Shown here: piece after piece, positions 1-4,762 of the stretch | Numbering within the stretch: position 1 is the first letter of the stretch | How the letters are laid out: each line of letters opens with the position of its first letter | Assembly (NCBI GenBank): GCA_947302185.1 | Contig: CAMYVI010000191.1 | Span: 1 to 5,279, forward strand | Reading direction: 5' to 3' | DNA from: an uncultured Lachnospiraceae bacterium | GTDB taxonomy: Bacteria > Bacillota_A > Clostridia > Lachnospirales > Lachnospiraceae | Length of the DNA stretch: 5,279 bases | The notes under the pieces: generated by a model | What the model saw: the letters and a program-made list of their open reading frames with translations, nothing else | The model's database searches: none | What the model was told of the DNA's origin: nothing | Made by a program: the position numbers and the translations under genes

Positions 1-109
1 AGGTGATAATGCCATACTGGGACAGCTCATCGAAAATGCCGTTCAGATACTTGGATGAAACATTGTCCGAATCGATCAGAAGGGCAAGTTTTCTGTCTTC
101 TGTTTCCAT
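1..109 (-). CDS. NYN-domain (PIN-like, LabA/DUF88-type) protein, N-terminal fragment
   Basis: Only the first 36 codons are present; the gene continues past the left edge. The start is ATG at 107-109, with AAAGGA about five bases upstream. The visible protein begins METEDRKLALLIDSDNVS and continues KYLNGIFDELSQYGIIT. A short beta strand ending in L-I-D-x-D-N (Asp13, Asp15, Asn16), followed by a helix and a Y-G-x-x-T turn, is the signature opening of NYN domains. These are PIN-like metal-dependent ribonuclease folds in which the first aspartate is an active-site residue. Family members are thought to act on RNA in the cytosol, and many clostridial ones carry a C-terminal OST-HTH/LOTUS domain, which cannot be checked here. 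The gene lies 74 bases after the pyrophosphorylase gene on the same strand, with a stem-loop but no T-tract between them, so co-transcription is plausible. The family call is fairly secure; the substrate is unknown. Confidence 0.82.
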   Translation of the reverse strand, partial: METEDRKLALLIDSDNVSSKYLNGIFDELSQYGIIT

Positions 110-132
110 ATTGTTCCTTTCTAATGCTCATT

Positions 133-178
133 TCAGGGACTGCATCCAACCGCACAGGCGATTGCTATGCTGCCCTGA
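133..178 (-). other. Nested intercistronic stem-loop between the pyrophosphorylase and NYN genes
   Basis: The outer arms TCAGGG (133-138) and CCCTGA (173-178) pair, GCAT (142-145) pairs with ATGC (167-170), and an inner stem AACCGC (148-153) / GCGATT (158-163) closes a four-base loop. The inner stem has one C-A mismatch as plus-strand RNA but is fully paired, with a G-U, as minus-strand RNA, which is the direction of transcription. It starts five bases after the stop codon of the upstream gene. No U-run follows, so it is not a classical intrinsic terminator; it could be a processing, stabilising or attenuating element in a bicistronic mRNA. Confidence 0.5.
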
Positions 179-183
179 GGTTC

Positions 184-1413
184 TTATAATTTCACCCCGT
201 TCATGAGAAGCAGCCGTCTCGCGCTCTCCACGGAGTCCGCACCTGTCTTATTTTTCACAGGTGCAAATTCATTCTCCCGGACCACTTCAAACGGCAGGCA
301 CCCGGGAATATCGCGCAGCAGATCGAAGATGAAGAGTTCGAACTTGCAGCCGTTGACATCTTCCGGCTCAACAATATTGCCGTCCTCGTCGATGCAATTG
401 ATTTTTTTCCGCGCGATGTGGTAGGTCATTTTCTCATCCATCACCTTTTCCAACGCGTCCACGCGGAAGAGATAGTTCAAAATGACGCCGTAGTAGAACT
501 GATAATTTCCATCTTCATCCTTTGCGTTCCGCATCTCGTCCGTCATCTCTGAGTATTCAACGACAGCTGTCTTGCCTTCCTCGAGGCACATGACGCCGAC
601 CTTTTCATCCGGCGACGTCTTCCTGACGACCTTTGAGCCGGAGGCACAGCCGGAAAGAATCGTCGCGCCGATGAAGACCGGGTCACAGATGTACTGCAGG
701 ACATTGTCGACACCGAATACGTTCAGCCATTCAACACCGTCCTCTTTGAGATAATCGACGAGCCCGCACCTCACCATTGAAGAGAACCAGCCGCCGTTGC
801 CGTTCGGTGACGTGGATATTCTGTCTTTGCTTTCCAGCAGGACTTTCCCGTCAAAGCCGACGGTCGGAGCCATGTCCTGCACAAAGAACTGAACATAAGC
901 CGGATTATATCCGAAGAAGTCGTTCTTTTTGAAAAACTCGCGGGTCTTTTTGTCATTCTTATCACTCGTCATAATGAGAAGATGGATCCACTGTTTCGCT
1001 TTTCTTGTCACTGTGAGGAGATTGGTCACAAGACGCTCGAATATATAGACGTGCCTTGAAATACCGATATCATACATGCCTTTCGGATCGGGGCTACCGA
1101 GGCGTGTACCCATGCCGCCCGCAAGGAGAACGGCGGCCATTTTTCCCGCGCGGATAGCTTCCATTCCACAATCGAAAAACTCATCCCTGCGCTCATCAAT
1201 TTCCGGGATCTGCATTGTCTTAAGAGGCTGAAGCTCGCCCCTGGCAGTATTTTCCGCCTCATGGGAAAGTGCGTCCACGACCGAAAAATCCGTTGACATG
1301 ATCTGATCGCACAGAGCTTCTTTCTTTTCACTGCTGAGTTCATCATAAAATTTCAGGAGATGGGTCTGACCGCACCCGGCGAGTTTTTTGTATGCATCTT
1401 CATATGTAGACAT
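184..1413 (-). CDS. UAP1-like UDP-sugar pyrophosphorylase (UDPGP type 1 family uridylyltransferase)
   Basis: The 409-residue protein belongs to the family of eukaryotic UDP-N-acetylhexosamine pyrophosphorylase, which joins UTP and a sugar 1-phosphate to give a UDP-sugar and pyrophosphate in the cytosol. The nucleotide-binding loop LAGGMGTRLG followed by PKGMYD spans residues 97-115. Residues 202-208 (SPNGNGG) match the sugar/uridine-contacting loop of UAP1. NVFGVDNVL (231-239) carries the conserved metal-binding aspartate region. VVEYSEM (284-290), the HIARKKI stretch (332-338) and the C-terminal REN-EFAPVKN segment (379-388) all follow UAP1 order. It is shorter than eukaryotic UAP1 (about 500 residues) but intact. 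ATG at 1411-1413 has GAGG nine bases upstream. The exact sugar (GlcNAc-1-P, GalNAc-1-P or Glc-1-P) cannot be read from sequence. Bacteria normally make UDP-GlcNAc with the unrelated GlmU, so this is likely an additional activity. It has its own candidate promoter and leader hairpin and is followed by the NYN gene. Confidence 0.88.
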   Translation of the reverse strand: MSTYEDAYKKLAGCGQTHLLKFYDELSSEKKEALCDQIMSTDFSVVDALSHEAENTARGELQPLKTMQIPEIDERRDEFFDCGMEAIRAGKMAAVLLAGGMGTRLGSPDPKGMYDIGISRHVYIFERLVTNLLTVTRKAKQWIHLLIMTSDKNDKKTREFFKKNDFFGYNPAYVQFFVQDMAPTVGFDGKVLLESKDRISTSPNGNGGWFSSMVRCGLVDYLKEDGVEWLNVFGVDNVLQYICDPVFIGATILSGCASGSKVVRKTSPDEKVGVMCLEEGKTAVVEYSEMTDEMRNAKDEDGNYQFYYGVILNYLFRVDALEKVMDEKMTYHIARKKINCIDEDGNIVEPEDVNGCKFELFIFDLLRDIPGCLPFEVVRENEFAPVKNKTGADSVESARRLLLMNGVKL

Positions 1414-1446
1414 TCTGCTTTACCTCACTTTAGCGAAACAATAAAC

Positions 1447-1484
1447 GGATGCTGCATATGCCCGTTTGCGCATATACAACATCC
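1447..1484 (-). promoter_or_regulatory. Leader hairpin upstream of the pyrophosphorylase gene
   Basis: The 15-base arms at 1447-1461 (GGATGCTGCATATGC) and 1470-1484 (GCATATACAACATCC) surround an eight-base loop. As plus-strand RNA there are two C-A mismatches; as minus-strand RNA both become G-U pairs and all 15 pairs form. This favours a structure that works in the transcript of the downstream gene, whose start codon is 33 bases further on. The candidate promoter at 1487-1515 would start transcription at or just inside the first arm, so the hairpin would sit at the extreme 5' end. The following bases GTTTATTGTTT are U-rich, so a weak intrinsic terminator or attenuator is an alternative reading. 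Confidence 0.6.
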
Positions 1485-1486
1485 TC

Positions 1487-1515
1487 ATTTTACCAAATAA
1501 AGCCGTATTTATCCA
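1487..1515 (-). promoter_or_regulatory. Candidate sigma-A promoter of the pyrophosphorylase gene
   Basis: Read on the minus strand, TGGATA (1510-1515; four of six bases of TTGACA) and TAAAAT (1487-1492; five of six of TATAAT) are separated by exactly 17 bases. The start site would fall near 1480-1482, giving a leader of about 70 bases that begins in the hairpin. This is a motif match only. Confidence 0.42.
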
Positions 1516-1516
1516 C

Positions 1517-1533
1517 CTTTAGCGAAGCTAAAG
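1517..1533. promoter_or_regulatory. 7-bp inverted repeat abutting the -35 region (possible operator)
   Basis: CTTTAGC-GAA-GCTAAAG is a perfect inverted repeat that ends one base from the candidate -35 hexamer. Its left part, CTTTAGCGAA, recurs exactly at 1428-1437, just upstream of the ribosome binding site of the same gene. The arrangement resembles a regulator binding site with a second half-site downstream of the promoter, but no known operator consensus is recognised. Confidence 0.35.
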
Positions 1534-1555
1534 TATGCACAAAACGGACAATCCG

Positions 1556-1757
1556 GCAGCAGTTCAGACGGGCTGCGCCGTAGATCAATAACCGGCGCAA
1601 ACATCATCTTCATCGAAAAACGCAGGTCCTTCTCTGCGAGCTAAGCAATGCATATGCATTGCTTAGCTCTCGGGCGGACCTGCAATGTTTTTCTCACGAA
1701 GATGGATGCTTTGCTGCCGGAAACGAAAATCAGGGAGCAGCCCGTCTGAACTGCTGC
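1556..1757. repeat. About 200-bp imperfect palindrome (MITE-like or long structured RNA element)
   Basis: The outer arms 1556-1576 and 1737-1757 are perfect 21-bp inverted repeats. Moving inward, CCGGCGCAAACATCATC (1592-1608) corresponds to the complement of about 1701-1720 with small indels, then a CTTC/GAAG and AAAAAC/GTTTTT block follows, then GCAGGTCC (1622-1629) pairs perfectly with GGACCTGC (1676-1683). The centre, 1638-1669, is a 32-bp perfect palindrome with no spacer, built around ATGCATATGCAT. The element fills most of the 355-base gap between the methyltransferase stop (1769) and the pyrophosphorylase promoter, beginning 11 bases after that stop. No credible ORF and no clear target-site duplication flank it. 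It could be a miniature inverted-repeat element, a relic of one, or a long RNA hairpin at the 3' end of the methyltransferase mRNA. It contains no strong U-tract, only TTTT about a dozen bases beyond it on the minus strand. Confidence 0.85.
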
Positions 1758-1768
1758 GCAGCTCTGCG

Positions 1769-3052
1769 TTATTTCTCTTTCACCACCTGGAAAATGTAGA
1801 ACTTGAGATACGAGCTCTCCGCCGCCGACCATAATATAGGATGGTCCGGCGCCTGGGTCCTGGCTTCGACCTGGCGCAGGCGTACGTGGGCTTCCCGGGC
1901 CGCCTCGTGCACCATCTTCTCAAAGAGCTCCCTCGTCATAAAATGGGAACAGGTACAGGTCGCAAGGAAGCCTCCGTCTTTCACAAGACGCATACCCGCG
2001 CGATTAATTTTCCGATAACCCTTCTCTGCGTTCTTTACATTCTGTCTCGATTTTGCAAATGCAGGCGGATCCAATATAACGACATCATACTGCATCCCTT
2101 CCCGCTCCATCTCGGGCAGAAGCTCTACGAGGTCAGCGGTCATAAAGCCGAGCTTTGTGCCGGTTTCATTTGTCATGAACCGTCCTTCGAGAGCGTCCTC
2201 AGGAATCTGTCTGCCTGCCTCCGTCTCAGCCGAAAAAGCAAATCCGTTAAGCTCCGCATTGCGGATTGCCTGGCGAAGAGCTGTCTCCGACGCATCCACC
2301 GCAAGAACGCTTTCGGCACCCGCCAAAGCGGCATTAAGCGCAAATGACCCCGTGTGCGTAAAGCAGTCCAGCACCTTAGCCCCGCGGCACACAGGACGGA
2401 TAGCCGCGCGGTTATATTTCTGGTCGAGGAAAAATCCGGTCTTTTGACCTTCCGCCACATCGACAAGATAATGAACGCCGTTCTCTGTGATCGGGACCTG
2501 AGTGTCGAAGGGCTGGCCGATGAATCCCTTTTTCCTCTCCATTCCCTCCTTCAGCCGCTCCTTCGCGTCACTGCGCTCATAAATCCCGCGGATCTTTATT
2601 CCGTCTTCGGCTAAGATTCCGGTCAGGATTTCCAGAATAAGCTCTTTCATCCTGTCCATGCCCAGAGACAAAGATTCTATGACGAGTATGTCTTCATACT
2701 TGTCAATCGTGATTCCCGGCAGAAAATCCGCGTCACCGAAGACAATGCGGCAGCTGCTTGTGTCGACAGTTTTCCTGCGATAATCCCAGGCAGCCCTCAA
2801 TCTTTTTGTGAGGAACTCTCTGTCAATCTCGGTATCCTTATCTCTGGTCAGCATGCGCACACGGATCTTCGAGTTCATATTGATAACGCCCTTTCCCATG
2901 GGATAACCGTCAAAGTCTCTGATACTCACGACATCCCCATTAAAAAAGCTTCCCTCTATATCGGCGATTTCATTGTCAAAGATCCATGCTCCGCCAGACT
3001 TGATCAGCCTGCCCTCTCCCTTTCTCAGTGTTATGACCGCAGAATCTTTCAT
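1769..3052 (-). CDS. rlmI: Class I SAM-dependent rRNA methyltransferase, RlmI family (COG1092)
   Basis: The 427-residue protein has the layout of RlmI, which methylates C5 of a cytosine in 23S rRNA using S-adenosylmethionine. An N-terminal PUA RNA-binding domain covers about residues 4-75 (SGGAWIFDNEI at 19-29, then GYPMGKGVIN at 49-58). A linker domain follows to about 190. The Rossmann methyltransferase domain carries EGQKTGFFLDQ at 201-211, the SAM-binding motif VLDCFTHTGSF at 227-237, the acidic end of the next strand VDAS at 252-255, and the catalytic-region motif LDPPAFAKSR at 327-336. CTCSH at 366-370 corresponds to the conserved cysteine-containing SCSHH region of the family. ATG at 3050-3052 has AGGAG seven bases upstream. 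At 427 residues it is longer than the usual roughly 390-400, because of extra sequence at about 272-303 between motifs. It appears monocistronic, with long non-coding flanks on both sides. The exact target base is inferred from the family. Confidence 0.9.
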   Translation of the reverse strand: MKDSAVITLRKGEGRLIKSGGAWIFDNEIADIEGSFFNGDVVSIRDFDGYPMGKGVINMNSKIRVRMLTRDKDTEIDREFLTKRLRAAWDYRRKTVDTSSCRIVFGDADFLPGITIDKYEDILVIESLSLGMDRMKELILEILTGILAEDGIKIRGIYERSDAKERLKEGMERKKGFIGQPFDTQVPITENGVHYLVDVAEGQKTGFFLDQKYNRAAIRPVCRGAKVLDCFTHTGSFALNAALAGAESVLAVDASETALRQAIRNAELNGFAFSAETEAGRQIPEDALEGRFMTNETGTKLGFMTADLVELLPEMEREGMQYDVVILDPPAFAKSRQNVKNAEKGYRKINRAGMRLVKDGGFLATCTCSHFMTRELFEKMVHEAAREAHVRLRQVEARTQAPDHPILWSAAESSYLKFYIFQVVKEK

Positions 3053-3102
3053 GGCTCACTCCTTGAAAAAATAATTTACGATTTTTCAAATTTTTCTCTA
3101 AT

Positions 3103-3124
3103 GTTCATAGTTTGTTCATAGTTT
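3103..3124. repeat. Tandem 11-bp direct repeat upstream of rlmI
   Basis: GTTCATAGTTT occurs twice head to tail with no spacer, 51 bases upstream of the rlmI start codon and immediately before the candidate plus-strand RNA. An 11-bp period is close to one helical turn, so two protein-binding sites on one DNA face are possible. On the minus strand the repeats overlap a weak promoter-like pair, TTAGCA and TATGAA with 17-base spacing, that could serve rlmI. Confidence 0.6.
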
Positions 3125-3141
3125 TATGCTAACATACAAAT

Positions 3142-3224
3142 GTGCTGAGAAGCACTCACTTTTTCAATGCCGGTTCGCCGGCATCCCCGGAAGGCCGCAA
3201 CCCCTCATAGCGGCCTTCTTTTTT
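3142..3224 (+). ncRNA. Candidate small structured RNA on the plus strand
   Basis: Three hairpins follow each other: GTGCT-GAGA-AGCAC (3142-3155, GNRA-type loop), ATGCCGG-TTCG-CCGGCAT (3167-3184, UUCG loop), and the terminator hairpin at 3190-3218 with a six-T run. No plus-strand gene precedes the terminator, so a short transcript of about 75-85 bases would explain it. A weak promoter-like pair, TTGTTC (3112-3117) and TACAAA (3135-3140) with 17 bases between, lies just upstream and would start near 3147, partly inside the first hairpin. The RNA would diverge from rlmI. I recognise no Rfam family, and no start codon with a ribosome binding site suggests a peptide. The boundaries are uncertain. 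Confidence 0.38.
3190..3224 (+). terminator. Strong intrinsic terminator on the plus strand
   Basis: GAAGGCCGC (3190-3198) and GCGGCCTTC (3210-3218) form a perfect nine-pair GC-rich stem with an 11-base loop, followed at once by TTTTTT (3219-3224) and more T-rich sequence. The minus-strand side has no U-run directly after the stem, so it cannot serve as a standard terminator for the anti-sigma gene that ends at 3331. Confidence 0.8.
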
Positions 3225-3330
3225 ATGATTTTTTATTACTTTGATTTCTGTTTTAAAGCGTTTTGTATCATATTTCAGAGTGATTTATATCATATAATAT
3301 CGTACGCGCAGGCAGAAAATGGTTTTTGTT

Positions 3331-4062
3331 TTACCGTTCTGTCAAATCACGGAAAGTAAGCACTGAGATTTCTCCGGTTTCCGCATTCTCAATCTCCACG
3401 CTGCCGTCGCTCATGTAGATTCGAATATACGAAAAAACTTCCCCCGTCTGTACATCCGACACAGTATATATTAGAGCATCCTCCTTAGTCGCAGTGTCTG
3501 ATATCACGTACTCAGAACCGATATAATTTTCAACGACTTTCCGTATCTCCGGCTCACCGAGACGCACCTGCGTTTCGGCTCTGTCGCTTGTAATACCTTC
3601 CGCAGGCGCATCGCCTGTCTCAGCAGCCGAAGCGCTGACTGCTCCGTTGTCTTCAGCTTCTGCCTTTGCGTTGACATTCCCGCCGCACTGCATCTCCGGC
3701 TGACTTCCCGTATCCTGCATCCCGACCATTGTATCAGCTTCAGCCTCTTCCGCCGAAAACTCTGCCGCTTCCTCATATGCCGTATCAGTGCCTGTCGAGG
3801 GGCTCATGACCGGCAGAGTGATTCTTATGACGCCGGCGATCAGGATGATCGCGCAGGCCACTGCCAGCCCGGCAAGGATTTTTGACACAGGAAATCTTTT
3901 TCTTCCTGAAAAGGCATTGGTCAAATCTTCATCCGGGTCAATTTTATAAGCCGCAAGCCTCTCCGCATCGGCACTGCTGATCTCCCCGAGGATGCGCCGC
4001 CGCATCTCATCGGTGACGACGACTTTGTCCATGATATCATTGTACTTTCTACTCAAAGTCAT
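3331..4062 (-). CDS. Probable anti-sigma factor, single-pass membrane protein
   Basis: The 243-residue protein has a cytosolic N-terminus (SRKYNDIMDKV, then VTDEMRRRILGEI) of the kind seen in clostridial ECF anti-sigma proteins. One transmembrane helix follows at about 61-83 (ILAGLAVACAIILIAGVI), with basic residues RKR just before it, predicting N-in topology. Then comes a low-complexity Ala/Glu-rich, probably disordered stretch (about 88-165), and a compact C-terminal extracytoplasmic domain (about 168-243) with alternating strands reminiscent of PepSY-type domains. It overlaps the 3' end of the sigma gene by 14 bases, so the two are translationally coupled. The ATG at 4060-4062 is only three bases from GGAGG; the in-frame TTG at 4054-4056 is nine bases away and would give MSRKYNDIMDK, so the true start may be TTG. 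The anti-sigma role is inferred from position and architecture; no zinc-binding HxxxCxxC motif is present. Confidence 0.72.
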   Translation of the reverse strand: MTLSRKYNDIMDKVVVTDEMRRRILGEISSADAERLAAYKIDPDEDLTNAFSGRKRFPVSKILAGLAVACAIILIAGVIRITLPVMSPSTGTDTAYEEAAEFSAEEAEADTMVGMQDTGSQPEMQCGGNVNAKAEAEDNGAVSASAAETGDAPAEGITSDRAETQVRLGEPEIRKVVENYIGSEYVISDTATKEDALIYTVSDVQTGEVFSYIRIYMSDGSVEIENAETGEISVLTFRDLTER

Positions 4063-4630
4063 ACGCCTCCTTCAGGATTTCTTTCAGCTTCTTTCGAGCT
4101 CTGGAAAGATCCGACCTGACCGTCACCTCTCTGCGTCCCAAAATGGCGGCAATTTCCGCCGTCGTGAATCCTTCCTGATAGAACAGGTGGATGACCTCCC
4201 GGTAATTTTCCGGAAGCTGACTGACGGCCTCCCAGACAAAGCTGAGATCTTCCTTCTCCTCGGCGACCAGCTCCTCCATGAGCTCATCGTGGTTGCGGTA
4301 ACTGTTGTAGCGGATCCTGTTCTTGCTAAGATTACCGGCAACGCGGAAGAGCCAGGCTTTGGCGTGGGCTTCATTTGCAAATGCCGGCTGATTCACCAAA
4401 TAAGCAAGCAGCGTATCCTGCAGGATCTCCTCCGCATCGGACATATTGTGAAGATAGGAGTAAGCGAACCGGAGAATACTGTCACCGTACCGGTCCATAA
4501 GTCCGGCGGCTGTCTCACCCGCTCCCTCACCTGCTTCGGACCTTGTCTTCGGATCGAACGAGGAGACGGCAAAGAGCAGCCTGTATATCCTTCCTATGCT
4601 GTTGTCATCCCATGGAATGGCCAGTGTCAT
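4049..4630 (-). CDS. ECF-type RNA polymerase sigma factor (sigma-70 family)
   Basis: The 193-residue protein has the two-domain layout of extracytoplasmic-function sigma factors, which direct RNA polymerase to stress or envelope-signal promoters. Region 2 spans about 45-108, with LMDRYGDSILRFAYSYL at 44-60, the core-binding DAEEILQDT at 65-73 and AWLFRVAGNLSKNRIR at 92-107. Region 4 spans about 131-187, with LPENYREVIHLFY at 139-151 and the helix-turn-helix TTAEIAAILGRREVTVRSDL at 156-175, which reads the -35 element. About 40 residues precede region 2, which is more than usual. ATG at 4628-4630 has AGGAG five bases upstream, while the internal Met45 has no well-placed site, so the long form is preferred. 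It overlaps the next gene, the probable membrane anti-sigma factor, which should hold it inactive until a signal arrives. The regulon is not visible here. Confidence 0.93.
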   Translation of the reverse strand: MTLAIPWDDNSIGRIYRLLFAVSSFDPKTRSEAGEGAGETAAGLMDRYGDSILRFAYSYLHNMSDAEEILQDTLLAYLVNQPAFANEAHAKAWLFRVAGNLSKNRIRYNSYRNHDELMEELVAEEKEDLSFVWEAVSQLPENYREVIHLFYQEGFTTAEIAAILGRREVTVRSDLSRARKKLKEILKEAYDFE

Positions 4631-4649
4631 ATCTGCTCCTCATCTTTAA

Positions 4650-4689
4650 TACAACTGTGTATCTTTATATGTTGCATCACTCATATCAA
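4650..4689 (-). promoter_or_regulatory. Candidate promoter region of the sigma/anti-sigma operon
   Basis: Two overlapping readings exist on the minus strand. TGCAAC (4671-4676) followed after 17 bases by TGTA (4650-4653) resembles an ECF promoter with an AAC-type -35 and a CGTA-like -10, which would fit autoregulation. TTGATA (4684-4689) followed after 16 bases by TAAAGA (4662-4667) would be a sigma-A type promoter. Both are imperfect. Confidence 0.3.
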
Positions 4690-4735
4690 GAAAAGCGGTC
4701 CAGCAGTTATGTGTCTGTCACACAATGCTGAACCG
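4687..4735 (-). terminator. Probable intrinsic terminator of the upstream 152-residue protein gene
   Basis: CGGTCCAGCA (4696-4705) and TGCTGAACCG (4726-4735) form a ten-pair stem that has one C-A mismatch as plus-strand RNA but is fully paired with one G-U as minus-strand RNA. TGTGT/ACACA (4710-4714 and 4720-4724) forms an inner stem. On the minus strand the stem is followed after one base by TTTTCTT. It starts 27 bases after the stop codon at 4763-4765, in the correct direction, and separates that gene from the sigma operon. The U-run is interrupted, so efficiency may be moderate. Confidence 0.62.
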
Positions 4736-4762
4736 TCATGAAAATCGATTCAAATCTAAGGG

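Noticed and set aside
1541..1560. Short hairpin CGGATTGTCCG followed by TTTT on the minus strand, as a terminator for rlmI
   Set aside because: The stem is only about four pairs and the U-run is four bases, too weak to call alone, although with the adjacent long hairpin it might contribute.
1556..1757. Insertion sequence or complete transposon
   Set aside because: There is no transposase frame and no convincing target-site duplication at the arm ends, so only a repeat or MITE-like element can be claimed.
1641..1832. 63-codon minus-strand open frame in the palindrome region
   Set aside because: It overlaps the end of rlmI in another frame and consists mainly of the inverted repeat; it has no ribosome binding site and no family resemblance.
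1841..2347. 168-codon plus-strand open frame inside rlmI
   Set aside because: It is antisense to a well-conserved methyltransferase, and the translated sequence is Arg/Leu/Ser/Cys-rich as expected of a shadow frame.
3126..3359. 77-codon plus-strand open frame
   Set aside because: It reads straight through a strong plus-strand terminator and into the antisense of the anti-sigma gene, and it lacks a ribosome binding site.
3992..4741. 249-codon plus-strand open frame antisense to the sigma and anti-sigma genes
   Set aside because: It mirrors the two genes on the opposite strand, has no ribosome binding site of note and no recognisable domain; it also runs through the probable terminator at 4687-4735.
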